Assembly (NCBI GenBank): GCA_003991915.1
Contig: RQTK01000131.1
Location: 173,304 to 237,303 of the forward strand
Origin: Elysia chlorotica
Lineage: Eukaryota > Mollusca > Gastropoda > Plakobranchidae
DNA length: 64,000 nucleotides
Direction: 5' to 3'
The notes under the pieces: generated by a model
Seen by the model: the letters and a program-made list of their open reading frames with translations, nothing else
Databases searched by the model: none
Told to the model about the DNA's origin: nothing
Program-made: the position numbers and the translations under genes
Shown here: positions 20,881 through 32,707 of the stretch, in pieces
Layout of the letters: each line of letters begins with the position of its first letter
Numbering within the stretch: the stretch's first letter is position 1

Positions 20881-22421
20881 ACATTCGCATTTGAATCATG
20901 CACACAACATACAGAAAACTGATTGTTTTGATCGGGGCGACCTTGAGTGCTTTCCCTCTTTCTTTGTTGAGCTATTATGGCAACATATTACCCTACATCG
21001 CCTCATATTATCATGCTCACCGCAACGAGATGTTCCTGTATATTGACCCGCTTTGGGTAACATCATCCTTCGTCTGTGCTTACACCATAGCCATGATCTT
21101 CACCAGCCCCTTGGAGCTCCGATTTGGGATGCTAACATGTCTTCAGGTCAGCAATATCATCCTTGGCATATCTGTGATGAGCGGATATTTCACTGTAAGA
21201 GAGCCCCTGGCGCTCACGTTGATATTTGGAGGCGTCCAAGGAATATCTGTTGGTGTCCTCTACACTTTGACGTTGAAAGCTTTATTGCAAGTCATGTCTG
21301 GACAAAAGGGAGTGGCCTCGGGGATAATGACGTCCGGCCCAGTGATCGGAGCGCTCTTGAACACAGGGGTAGCCTTTGCCGTGATCAACGCCAACAATAA
21401 AACGCCAGACCTCAAGGTTGGTAAGAGATTTTTCTTCTCGGACAAGGACCTTATAGACAGAGTTCCGTTCTATTTTCTCGTCTCAGGTGCCATAACTGTT
21501 GCGTCTTCTTTCATCGGGACATGTCTGATGTACGTAGCAAACTCTGACATGGCACAGAAGATAGGCTCAGACAGAGCGCTTAACTCTAGTTCCCTAACCA
21601 AGGGAGATGCTGAACCTACCAATAACAGCGTTTCTGCAAGAAAAGTAAACGAATGTGAACCCTTGAATGTTTTTTCGGCCCAGAAGTACAGTAATAACAA
21701 TGATAACCCGAAGCAGGACTGCTGCACGGGACAAACGGAAACATTCAATGTGGACTCTTCCTTAAATGACAAAGAGTTTGGTTTCGGGAAAGAGAGTGAA
21801 GGAGACAGTGCTTTGGCAAAAGAAAAAAATCTGCCTAATCTAGTCGACATGCATCCTAAAGAAGTAGTTAAGACATTTGTTTTCTGGTGTGTATGGATAG
21901 CATTCATGTCCTCAAACCATACAACCTACTTACAAATGAATCTCTACAAACAGTATGGGCAGCTCAGTATTTCTGATGACTCTATGCTAGTAACAACAGG
22001 AATAATAAGTAACGCAGGCATGATGGTTATACGCCCGTTAGTAGGTCTGTTCAGTGACAAATTCAGCATTCGAAATACGACCATCGCCTTCCACTCAGCT
22101 TCTTGCATTTTCATGGGCCTCATGATGATTGTTATCCGCCCTTGCCCTCTGTTGTACATGGTGTTTGTCGTCATTGAGAATATGATTGTGTCGCCCCACA
22201 CGCTTCTCTTCAGCATACTTACCGCCACTGAATTCGGAAATACCCACTTCGCATCCAACATGGGCTTGGTCTGCTCAGGGAATATTGCACTGATCCTGTT
22301 AGAACCCTATATTGTCAACGCCATCGTGTCGTCGGTAGGCTGGGACTGGCTGTTTCTCTCTGGATGCGGATCGGCGATCATCGCCACAATCTCTATCATG
22401 GCTACAAACTGGCTGTCATAA
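20880..22421 (+). CDS. Major facilitator superfamily transporter, 507 residues, coding part intronless (CDS 20898-22421)
   Basis: The coding sequence runs from ATG at 20898 to TAA at 22421, with no intron. Hydrophobic segments at about residues 8-30, 52-71, 78-98, 104-126, 136-163 and 190-212 are followed by a long hydrophilic, Ser/Asn/Lys-rich loop (213-322) and a second set at 324-345, 363-386, 394-415, 417-443, 457-480 and 482-503. This is the 6+6 MFS layout with a cytoplasmic central loop. SPLELRFG between segments 2 and 3 and GLFSDKF between segments 8 and 9 are degenerate forms of the MFS motif A. The resemblance is to monocarboxylate/oxalate-formate-antiporter-like members, so an anion or small organic acid substrate at a membrane is inferred, not shown. 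A splice acceptor (TTTTTGTCACGCAG) ends at 20879, 18 bases before the ATG, implying an upstream non-coding exon. A decayed paralogue lies at 6590-7157. Confidence 0.88.
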
Positions 22422-22639
22422 AGTTAACTAGTATTAATTTATTAGCACCTGGTGACTAACAATCATGTTGTTTAAAACCTATTTATATTAAAGCGACCAT
22501 GTGATATATAGAGGGTTTCTTGTCAGCTCTCTCGTTATTTCTTTCTTACTTGTTTTCCTTACCGTCGAAAAAGTATTCATTCTACATGGCAATGTTATCT
22601 CATCATTTAAAATTACAGAAAGTACCGAGCGCACGTCAA

Positions 22640-22645
22640 AATAAA
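22640..22645 (+). terminator. Possible polyadenylation signal of the transporter gene
   Basis: AATAAA about 220 bases after the stop. A weaker ATTAAA lies nearer, at 22487-22492. Confidence 0.35.
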
Positions 22646-22649
22646 GTTG

Positions 22650-23464
22650 ATGCCTATTGGGGTGAGAGGAAACCCCACCACGCACCAAGTATAAAACAAT
22701 GTATTTCTTACCGGTTTGCTTATTTTATCTAAATACTCGTTAACCATGTCAATATTTTGGTGTAATGTCTGAAAAAAAAAACAGCAACACGAGATCTAAA
22801 AAAAAAGATTGCTAATATAATAATAATTTTAACACGCAGCGATGTAAAATTTCTTATATTTAATTAAAACGGGGGATTTCATTTTCCCGGGTTTAAATGG
22901 GAGTATTGCAGAAACCCACGAACAACTGATACATGTACATGTATTCCGATAACTTCCAATTGACGACCATACTTTTAAGCTCCATCTCCTTAACCTGTTT
23001 AGAACATGGTAGCACAACGTCAGTGTGTTCTAAACTAGGTACTTACATCCAGAAAGCATTAACGTTCATTCCGATGTCAAACCGAAATTTAACGAAACCA
23101 AAGTTAGAGCTCAAACTAAATCAATTATTGCAACCATTAATTATTGTAATTGTAAGAAAATGATTGCATTAAATTGATTTAATTAGAGAAGCAGCAAGTC
23201 ACATTTTAGTTTGTTTCGAAGAAGAGTTACTGACTGGTCGATTTTAATAGTTGCCTTGAAAGCGAGGTCTTGGGTATTTATATATGTTAAAAAGGTTGTA
23301 AGACTAGTTGAGCGGCTTGTTTGTCTTCTAGATTAACTGAAAAAATCCTGACAATTTGTTGATGGCATTTTGTGTGTATTAGAGAATCAGACATGCGATC
23401 AGTTTAGCAGAGTAGATAAAATTTTTGTTTACGTTATTTAATGCTCATATAACATATACAACCC
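22650..23464. other. Intergenic DNA, nothing recognised
   Basis: No supported coding or repeat feature. Confidence 0.5.
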
Positions 23465-24155
23465 ATTGGGAAGATATGATAAGCTGGCCCAAACAGTTAA
23501 AGAGCACGGCGAAAAGAAAAGATTGCTGCTGAAAATTGTAAACATCGATAGGTGCAGCTCTGTTGCAGATGTGGAGGTGAAGCATGTAGATCAGTTTCAA
23601 TACCTAGGCCTAGAATTGACGGAGACAACAAATGCTCAGCGGAAATAAATACAAGAATATCAACAGCCCTGGCACAAATGAACAAACTTGAGAAACTCTG
23701 GAAGGGAAACAACAAAAAGAGAAAATTGAAAATCATAAGATCTGGCATATTCCTCATTCCGCATAAGGATGTGACTGTTGGACAATTACAAAAACATGAA
23801 AAAAAGTGTGTTCTCTTGAATTAAAGTGCTACAGAAAATGCTTAGAGTTTCATGCAAATGAAATGGCGACATAGCAAAAGAACTTAAATTGGCTTTTACA
23901 AACCATCGAAGAAAGAAAACTGAAATACTTTGGGAACATGAAAAGACATGATACTTAGGAAAGACATATCTTAAAATCAAAGCTAGGGGCAACGCGAAGA
24001 TATGGTAGATCTACAAGAAGGTGTGTGGTCGACATAAGCAACTGGCTAGCCCAGCGAGGTAAGAAAGATTGCGCAAGACAGAGAGCTTTTCATGCAGATT
24101 GTACAGAAGGCTACGTCAGACACTACCAACAAGCCAGCATGATGATGATAAAAAT
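23465..24155 (+). mobile_element. Degenerate 3' end of an RTE-like LINE
   Basis: The translation in shifting frames shows VDQFQYLGLELTETTN (reverse transcriptase end motif F.YLG), then INTRISTALAQMNKL, RKLKYFGNMKRHD, and a terminal GRSTRR...DISNWLAQ stretch. It ends at ATGATGATG. Order and spacing match the LINE end at 15467-15942 but extend further upstream. Stops and frameshifts make it a fossil. Confidence 0.7.
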
Positions 24156-24861
24156 GTAATGTGTAATATACTTTGAGTAAAGTACTCTCTTTGATAATCT
24201 CCTTGTCTATGAAAGCCTAGAAACGTTTTCAAAGTGGAAAAGACTAGTCGTCTGATCACATAAGAATACAAACCAACAAACAAAATAAAAAAACAAAACA
24301 AAATCTGAAAAAGAAAGATGTACGAAATACAAACCATGAACAAATGTAAAATTAAGATTTTTATTGCTTCTCTAAACTCCATAGTATGCGCTTACAAATC
24401 AAAGTTTTAATAAAGTTAGATGACTTTCATTTGACCTTTTGAATAATATCATAATTATACACAAACGTATAGGGCAAGAAATTTTAAAATAATAGTTATG
24501 ACAATGTTCTGGTACATTGATAGGCCAATGATAAGACGACCAGAAATAAAAAAGGAAAAAATATGCTTCATAACAAAAGATAGTAATATGAGCTCTTTTA
24601 TACATGTAGCCGTGTGAAAGATCGGGGTAAATAAAAATGTATTTCTAAGTAGCAAATAAAAATAAATATTAATTAAAAAAAATTACGCATGAGATACGAA
24701 CATTGAAAAACCGTGTATCATATAGGCAATAAAGGTACATTTAAAACACCTAAAACACAAATTGCATCGACAGGATCTAGGAAAATAGGAGCATTTTAGT
24801 CTGCGTTACTAAAAAAGAGAGAATTTTGTTCTCACCGTACAGCGTACAGGGTCCCTCGGGG

Positions 24862-24867
24862 AGAGAG

Positions 24868-24928
<61 letters not shown>
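24862..24928. repeat. (GA)n microsatellite
   Basis: Nearly perfect GA dinucleotides with an initial GATA. Confidence 0.95.
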
Positions 24929-24930
<2 letters not shown>

Positions 24931-24978
24931 ATATTTAGCAACATCAGTTTTGAGAGCTAAAGCTAAAGTACGTATTTA

Positions 24979-25178
24979 AGCTATATTGTGGACGGGCCCC
25001 AAGACTTAAGGTCTGACAAGTTTACGTGCCGCAGCATAGAGACAGTGCAGAGATTCCACGACTCTGTGTCAGTCACTCACATTAAACTGACACCGATCCA
25101 AGTTGAGCGAGGCTCGAACCATGGACCTCCCAAGTCGAAAGCTGAAGTTCTACCCCTAGGCTACACCCCCCCCCCCAA
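24979..25178 (-). mobile_element. tRNA-derived SINE, 3' end missing
   Basis: The minus strand carries an A-box-like GTAGCCTAGGGGTAGAAC and B-box GGTTCGAGCC, then GATCGGTGTCAGTTTAATGT and the ACTTGTCAGACC and CTTGGGGCCCGTCCACAA words. A C10 run abuts the head. Confidence 0.8.
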
Positions 25179-25179
25179 G

Positions 25180-26690
25180 CAACATCGGGGAGATACATTT
25201 TTAGGGCACTCGTATACATTTAGTGATTTATCACAGAATCCACAGAGTCCCATTTCTTTCTTTTTGCCTCCTACCACACTGGAATTATCAAGACCTTAAC
25301 TCTTGATTTCACTAATGCTTTGTTGAGCATGGGATCAACTTTTTTTTTTTTATTACCCCAACCTCTATCATTATGCTGTTGTTAGGTCCGTTCAAATAAA
25401 AATACAAGCCATCAGAACAGGTGGAAAAATTAATACGCAGTAGTTTTTATCAATATGCATAACCAACCATACACGATGATTGACAGAATTAGAAGTAATA
25501 GAATTAGTACATGTTCAATTATTCATGTGGAGTTAAAAAGCGTATTTTGTGACAACAGAAAAAAAGATGTCATAATAGATTCACTTGACGCATTCGTAAT
25601 AACAAGTTATGAATACAACATAGGAAAAAGCGTTGAGCAACATTTTATATTAGTACATATTGTCTATAGACCACGCTACCTGTTGCAGTTTTAATTAAAA
25701 AAAATATGGCACTTTAAATTAAAAAGTAAGTGGTAGGCATAAAATAAAAAGGCACCATTGCATATGTATAATAATTAAAACACTGGCCAATGTTATTAAT
25801 TACGTAGTATAAACAACAAGCAAGATGAGTCTAACGTTTTTGCTTTTAAGATTAAACACAAACATCTTAGAGTGGGTAAAAAAATTGGGCCCTGTCGCAA
25901 ATCATCATAATTATACACTAGCTACATGTATATTTTACAAGCCTCCGTAAAAAGAGAGCATATTAATGGCACTAAAAATGTAAAATGTGCAATGTGAAGT
26001 TAGCATTGAGCAGCGTGTGAAAAAAATCCAACATCAATGAAAGAAAGAATTATACATTTTTAAATTTCTAAGTAAAAAGAATATTATTTTGAGCTCATTT
26101 ATAGTCCTACATTTTATTTCGCGACACAAAAGATAAAGGCTGACGAAGGCTAAAAAAATGGGGTTACATTTTCGGAGATTTAGGTCATGAAGCAAGAAAT
26201 ATCACCAAGAATAGCTCGGATCCCGAGACCGATAACCGTTAACCTTGTTTCCAGCGATCGACACGTTTATGATGTATAACCTCATTCCAGTGAGCTAATT
26301 ATCTAGTGTGTAGAATTCAGGTTAGGAATTACAAGTTTTAGCCTGTTGTGTGGAGCACCAAAGTGTATTTGCCAGTTTCGACAGTGCAAGAGAGTGCGCG
26401 CCCCTTGTTCGGCTCAGTAATACATTATTGAATAAAAACAGTTAACTTAATAATATAAGTATATTATGCCTTCTACTAAAATCATCAACGATATTACCTT
26501 GAGTATGGTGTTAACATAGAAAATAATTATATGCATTATTGATTTTTAGCTATGCAAAATCCTAATTCGGTGTTTACCATCGACTTCTTTACGAACACAA
26601 CTGATAGCACTAACCCAACACACTTCTTTGAGACTCTTCTGTTAGGGTGCGGCGGCTAGACCAAAAATAGAGCTGTATAAGAGGTTCAAA
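25180..26690. other. AT-rich intergenic DNA
   Basis: A 79-codon open frame (25455-25694) is AT-rich with no recognisable motif, and I do not call it a gene. Nothing else is recognised. Confidence 0.5.
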
Positions 26691-26699
26691 ATACTAATA

Positions 26700-27002
26700 A
26701 TATCATAGAAGGATAAAAGATCAAAGTTATGCTAGATGACTCTATAATAGATAGATCTTTTATAAGGCAAATAAAGAAAAAGGCACATGGGAGTTGTAGG
26801 ACACCTTAATCCACGCAAAAGTATAGAGCATACAGCCATAACTGGAAAAAGTAGATGAAAAAGGAGGTAGAGGTATAGACAAAGAATTCCCTATTCAGAT
26901 AGCATAAACAGATGGGCAAATAATAAAAACAGGAGCAATTTAGACTTTTTAAAGTTGTCTGAATAAAGAGATGAGTGGCTTGCAATGATCACCTGTGTTT
27001 GC
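26700..27002 (+). mobile_element. Degenerate C-terminal end of a non-LTR retrotransposon
   Basis: In one plus frame with stops the sequence gives DSINRWANNKNRSNLDFL then a stop and RDEWLAMITCVC, matching the (R..W.AMI..V) ending of many non-LTR endonuclease-reverse transcriptases. A (TGAA)n tail follows at once, consistent with a short-repeat 3' end. Confidence 0.5.
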
Positions 27003-27097
27003 TCTAGTCCCGTTAGTTGATGAATGAATGAATGAATGAATATGAATGAATGAATGAATGAATGAATCAATGAATGAATGAATGAATGAATGAATGA
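27003..27097. repeat. (TGAA)n microsatellite, probably the LINE tail
   Basis: About twenty TGAA units with two interruptions, directly after the retrotransposon end. Confidence 0.9.
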
Positions 27098-27585
27098 ATA
27101 GGATCAGGCAACTTGAGCAGACATTATACTGGTATGGAGTTCGATGCATCCACCCAAGCATCCAGCTATCTATTGCATAGTACCTCTAGTGACACTTTTC
27201 TTAAAGTACGTGCATAAAGTATCATGAAGTTAATTCATATTTATTCATGGGGACCGATGAAAATATGAAAATTCACTAAGTGAAATAATGAAAACCCATC
27301 ATTAATTGCAAAGTACATAAATATCAAAGTTAATTTAGAATACATTATCTTATAAAATAATGACTGTAAAATTATAACAAATCATGTCATTGGAAAAATA
27401 AGGCTTACAAAGGTTCATATCATTTAAGTATTCAAAGTTCCAGAAAGTAAGTGTACACGGAGCATACTTAACATTCTTATTACACCGTTATGTTAAATGA
27501 AACAAATGGGACTGGATAAAAGATTTGGGAAACAATAACATCAACAAAATTTAAACAAGCCTAGTCAGAAAAGAAAAAAATAATA

Positions 27586-27590
27586 AAATC

Positions 27591-27672
<82 letters not shown>

Positions 27673-27692
27673 TGATGATGATGATGATGATG
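27586..27692. repeat. (AAT)n then (ATG)n microsatellite
   Basis: Pure AAT triplets to 27670, then ATG triplets. The poly-Met open frame starting here is an artefact. Confidence 0.95.
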
Positions 27693-27699
27693 GTACTGA

Positions 27700-28468
27700 A
27701 GATGATGATGAAGATTATGATAAATAAACACGGGATAAAAATAAAAAATACAACCTTTTGCTTACAAAATATTTATAATATAATACGATTTACAAAAATC
27801 AATAGGCTGATAAACGAAAAACAAAGTATAAGCGAAACAGAAATAACACTACTTACATCAACAACAGCTGCAACAAATAGTTTAGAAAGAGCAAAGCCAT
27901 ATAATTATGACAGCAAAATGACAAGGTGCTTAAAGATAACAATAAAATGGATACACAATACATATTTTTCGGACTTGATTAGCATAGTTCCCAGTTCAAT
28001 ATTCTAAATCTTGACAATTCAACTACCTGGCTCTGAGTTAAAACTTAAAAAAAACAACAAAAAACGACACCATATGAACCAGCATTAAAAAATCGACCCG
28101 ACTTTGAAAAAAGTTTCGATCGATACCACTAAAACCAACTGTCATATCTTTACTTTACATGGATTTATATTGGTCGAACAACAATTATTGTCTACCTCGC
28201 TTGATATTCCATCAACACTTTTAATATAGAGTTAATGAATATGACAAGTTAACAAGAACTGAAAAATGTACTGCAGTTTTATAAATCGCATAAGACAATT
28301 GCATGGTCGATGGTTTAAATGTCTGCTGTGGATATAAGTACAACGGTGCTATCACATTGTACCTCGGACTAAGGGTAGATTTTCCTATTTTAAAAGAACA
28401 CTATGTCCGTGGTTTCAGTTGTACCCAGCACCCTAGAATATTCTCCTCTTAGTATTTTGTTTGTTTTT
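27700..28468. other. AT-rich intergenic DNA downstream of the ankyrin/SOCS gene
   Basis: No supported feature. Confidence 0.5.
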
Positions 28469-28705
28469 TTGCGTTCAACGTCAGCACTATATTATAGGAT
28501 ATATTGTGGACTACTACCCAAGGCTAATGTCTAACAGCTTTAAGTTCTGCCACACATAGTCACTACAAGGGCACCATGGCGCCTGTCTCAGCTGATCACA
28601 TCATATTGACACTAACTCAACCAGACAAAATGTATTTTTGACGAACCAAGGGATTTTGAACCGGGCACATGTATCTTTCTATCACTTGAGCCACTTCGTA
28701 CATAA
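28469..28705 (-). mobile_element. tRNA-derived SINE, diverged
   Basis: The minus strand shows the SINE core (GTCAATATGATGTGATCAGC, GACAGGCGCC) and the 3' end TGCTGACGTTGAACG. The head, with GGTTCAAAATCCC as a degenerate B-box, is recognisable. Confidence 0.65.
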
Positions 28706-28779
28706 ATGCAAACAGTAACACAGTGTTCGTGTGTTTCAAACCAGGGGCCTCCCGATTCGAACCCGGCGACCAACGCTCT

Positions 28780-29000
28780 ATTACATTCAGCAGTTCCTAC
28801 CCCTCCCCCCTCCCATCAGCCCATAGTCTAGCAATCGTCAGATGGTTGTTGATCAGCTTTATCACATCCAGCAGTTCCTACCCCTCCCATCAGCCCATAG
28901 TCTAGCGACCGTCAGATGGTTGTTGGTCAGCTTTATCACATTCAGCAGTTCCCACCCCTCCCCCATCCCGTCAGTCCATAGTCTAGCGACCGTCAGATGG
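28780..29000. repeat. Three-copy minisatellite (74-81 bp unit) spanning the end of the ankyrin/SOCS coding region
   Basis: TCAGATGGTTGTTG recurs at 28838, 28912 and 28993, with the intervening CAGCAGTTCC, ACCCCTCCC and CATAGTCTAG words in each unit. The rightmost unit encodes the last residues and the stop of the minus-strand gene. Confidence 0.9.
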
Positions 29001-32000
29001 TTGTTGATCCGCAGGTCCCCTGCCTGTGGATTCCTCAGCTCCCTGGGACTGATGCTGCAGCAAGAGCCGCTCGACCCTCGAGGTGTCCCTGGCGAGCAGA
29101 GGGCCTGAGGCCCGCACAGTCATGTGGACAGAGTCGAGAGCCTGCTCTAGCTGGCTGTGGTACAGTCCAGGCAGGGCGATGTTCCGCTCCAGGTAGTCTC
29201 GGCCCTGGAACAAAGGGAACATGGATTTATCATTTAGAAGAGAGGATGAGAACACGACTTGTATAGGGTAAAGGTAAAGGTTGGTTTCTGAAAGCTTAAA
29301 GTCAGCAACAAGATATTCGTAAGGTGACACTGAAAAGGTTCCATCTACACTTGGTGTGCCTTTGAGCAAACCTCAATCAAGTTTGAACTGTAGAGATTTG
29401 TAACGTACATTTCGATTTCTCTATCAAAGCTGTCGGTTACTGCAGCTATTGCTTTAGAGATTATTTTGTTCAGACAGAACTTTTTTATAATGTCCCCTTC
29501 AATTTTGCATTAAAATAGAAAAAGAACTTTTTTAAACGAGTTTTATCGCGAATGGGTCTCAACACAATTTTAAAGGGCTGCCACATAATTGAAGTACCAG
29601 AACTTGTCTCAGTCCGTCAAATGACACGGATACAACCAGTAGGCGATGAAGTGCGACATATAAGTTTGCCCTAGTGTGCGGTTGAACAACAGAAAACATA
29701 ACGAAGGCTCGAATCAAGGACGCACCGTATAGAAGGTGTACATGTGTAAGGTGAAGAGGGAAACAAAATATTGAAATTGCAAATGTACGACTGACAAGGT
29801 GACTTTGTATGTTTGTCTCTTTGTATGTGTGTGAATGATTCAGAGGGATAGGAAAAAAATGTGTGTTTAGCTGATTTGCTGTTTGGTTTCTTAACGCGCG
29901 AGGTCAGCAACTAGGATATACGGTGAACAGTCTCAAGCCTATCGTCTTTATTTTACGTGCTGCCACACAAAGGCAGCGTGGCATACCAGAAATTCTGTCT
30001 TAACCGCTCATACTATACATACAGTTACAGATACAACCAGTAGATTCTTTTGTAGCGGTGATAATAACAAAGATGACAATCTAACTCAAAACAATATTTT
30101 CTTACTCTAACTTATTTAGCCAAAATGTACACTTTGATGACGCCTTGGGTTCCCATCACTGTAACACAACGGAAATAACCATAATGGATCTAGATTTTCA
30201 TGCAACTTACCCCGCCAAGTGCCAAACGTAAAGGGGTCAAGCCGTACCGGTCGGTAGCGTTGGCGTCTGCTCCTCTCTCCAGCAACAGCTCGACGAGCCG
30301 CTCAGCGCCGCTAGCAGCCGCGAGGTGCAGGACGCTCGACCCAGCCTGTTCCTCTACTGCACCATCAGGCGACAGCGACGCTCCTGACTCCAGCAGATGT
30401 TCCGCTGTTGAGAAATGCCCACAGCGGACTGCCTCTTCCAGCGGCGTGCGGCCCGCAAAGTTCCTGGCGTTGAGAAAATCCTTGCATAGTTCGAGGGCAG
30501 GGGTTACATACTTGGTTTGCCCTGCCTTGGCCACTAGATGCAGCGTGGTATCTCCGAAAGTAGAAAAATGCGTGTTCGCCAAGCTTGTATACGACAAGTC
30601 TTCAAAAGAGGCTGAGGAATAAGCTTTTTCTGGTGTCCAAACAGAGGCTGGAGCTGAAGAAATATGCCTAAAAAGCTCTGAGATAACGCTTTCCGTTCCT
30701 TTTCGAAGCGCAATAGTGAACGCAGATTCGCCATCAAAAGTGGCTTTGATATTTGCACCGGACTCAATGGATTTCTTGACTTCGGTTATGTCCTTGCTGA
30801 AGACTGCAGCATGAAGGCGGACTTCTTTGTAGAGAGATGAGTGCTCCAGAGGAACGCCCAGATTCAGATAGCGCTTCATGCTGGTCCCGATGGGAAGCTG
30901 TTGGATCTTGGAGATGACACTCACCCCACCCAGGGCCGCCCTGACCCGCAGCTTACACTGATGCTGCAGACTGCACGGCTCTCCTGAAGCTTGCCGAGCC
31001 CACATCCGCACAGCATCTTCAGTGTCCAATAACCGCCGTAGAGTGAAAGGGGAACACGTGGCCTGGTTTGCATTTGTCTCATGGTCGTCCATTGGTGTCC
31101 CTTGGGGAGAGGGGATATCTTCCATGACCAGCCGAGTTCTGGGAAAGACAGATTCAGTCAGGGCCTGAAGCAGCAAAGATCTGCAAGAAGCATATTGGTC
31201 AGTCAGCTTGTATTTAGATATACCTTGTACAATACTCTGTATGGGACAGGTTAATGGCCTCGTGGGATGGTTAATATCTTTCGAATCTTCTTCTGGAGCT
31301 GCTCCGTAATGCAGCAGGTATCTCGCTAGCTCGTACTTAGTCGATTCTGGTAGCGTCGCAGTCTGGTAGGGAGTTAGGCCGGCTATATTTCTCACATTAA
31401 GGTCGCATCCTGCGTGGGCCAAAAATATAACTCCGTATATATTGTTGGATTCAACTTCCCGATGCAAGGCTGTCTTCCCGCTGTTGTCGCGCGCGTTCAA
31501 ATCACACCCAGCTAATACGAGCGCCTCGCAAAGATCCAGAAGGTCAACGAATCTCTTATTACCAAATGTGATGTGATAGTAGAACGACACGGCGGACATC
31601 AGCGGCGTTTGTCCTTTAGTGCAGGATGTGTTGACGTCACTTCCGTGACTGAGCAGCTTCGCGCGGTGGAACCAGCGAGGAATTGCGCATGCACGGTGAA
31701 GTGGAGTCATCCCATCTTTGTTTCTCTGGTTTACACTGGCACCGTGACGTATCAAGCTCGAGGCGCAAACCTCGCTATCTGATGTTGTGCAGCTGCTCAG
31801 AGGAGATACACCTGCAACATCGGTAGCATCCACCTTGGCACCCTTCTCCAAAAGTCGATCCACCCAGTCTGCGCGGCCAACTTTAGCGGCGACATGCAGT
31901 GGCGTTTCGTCAAACTGATTACAGGCATTGGGATCAAAGTGTGGGCAGGCCAGGATCTCCTCCACGCAAAGCTCACCAGCCTGACCTACCACGTCCTGAG

Positions 32001-32142
32001 CTGCCCTTGTGAACGCCGTCTCCTGTCTGTGAACGTCATTGATACCTGCCCCTACCCGCTGCACAACAGCTCGAACTTGATCAAGGTTTCTGTCTACGAT
32101 GGCTCGGTGTAAGTCGCTGACGCTCAGTCCGGGTGATTCCAT
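28983..32142 (-). CDS. Ankyrin-repeat protein with an internal SOCS box (ASB-like), two coding exons, 717 residues
   Basis: Exon 1 runs from ATG at 32142 to 30211 (644 codons) and ends in a consensus donor (GGCGGG|GTAAGT). The second coding exon starts after TTGTTCCAG at 29204 and ends with TAG at 28983, in phase 0. The N-terminal half holds six or seven ankyrin repeats (about residues 46-285), with ETPLHVAAKVGR and MTPLHRAC as clear examples. Residues 387-428 form a SOCS box: SLQHQCKLRV fits the BC-box that binds elongin B/C, and QLPIGTSMKRYLNL fits the downstream half, though the Cul5 LPxP motif reads LPIG. A second ankyrin block follows (about 439-645; DTTLHLVAKAGQ, SSVLHLAAASGAERLVELLL). 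ASB proteins are substrate receptors of cullin-5 E3 ligases and normally end with the SOCS box, so the second block is unusual. An acceptor (TTTTTTCCAG) lies five bases before the ATG, indicating a 5' UTR intron. Confidence 0.88.
29205..30210 (-). other. Intron of the ankyrin/SOCS gene
   Basis: Bounded by GTAAGT (30210) and TTCCAG (29205). It contains two worn SINE fragments at about 29575-29740 and 29900-30045 (minus strand; words TGTGTGGCAGCACGTAAAAT and CTGGTTGTATC). Confidence 0.8.
29575..30045 (-). mobile_element. Two degenerate SINE fragments inside the intron
   Basis: In 29900-30045 the minus strand retains the SINE words GTGTGGCAGCACGTAAAATA and GGTTGTATCTGTA. The piece at 29575-29740 retains CTACTGGTTGTATCCGTGTC and a B-box-like TTGATTCGAGCC. 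Both are heavily diverged. Confidence 0.5.
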
Positions 32143-32499
32143 TGCTCTGGAAAAAAGGTAAAGATATAAAAATCCACCGATTATATGTTTGTAAAAGAGG
32201 ACAATAGCAAACCATTCTATGGTAGAAATGTAAACAAACGAGTATTTGCTGTATGAGTTATATATTGTGAGGTTAAAAAGTCTGACAGATTGCTAAAGCG
32301 AACGACAGTTATAGCTAGGTAATCTGGACGGCATAATAATCATAATTGAGCGAATATGTGGCGGGGAGAGATAACTTTCTTACGAGCAAAAAAAAGAGAT
32401 CAAATTTTGTACAGTCAAGAACAAAAAGAAAGAAAAATGTATGGGTTAGAGCAAAGAGACGATAAATAATAATAAAAGGAGAAAGAGGGAAGAGACAAA

Positions 32500-32523
32500 A
32501 GAGATGGATACAGGAAGAGCCAT

Positions 32524-32604
<81 letters not shown>

Positions 32605-32614
32605 CAGAGAGAAG

Positions 32615-32705
<91 letters not shown>
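32500..32705. repeat. Long (GA)n microsatellite
   Basis: About 175 bases of GA with a few interruptions. Long Ser-Leu or Arg-Glu frames on both strands are artefacts. It lies within the presumed 5' UTR intron of the ankyrin/SOCS gene. Confidence 0.95.

Positions 32706-32707
<2 letters not shown>

Noticed and set aside
21470..21907. A 145-codon minus-strand frame
   Set aside because: It is the antisense shadow of the transporter gene.
25455..25694. A 79-codon plus-strand frame with mixed composition
   Set aside because: AT-rich codons, no motif, no splice context and no similarity I recognise.
30200..30622. A 140-codon plus-strand frame
   Set aside because: It is the antisense shadow of the ankyrin/SOCS exon.
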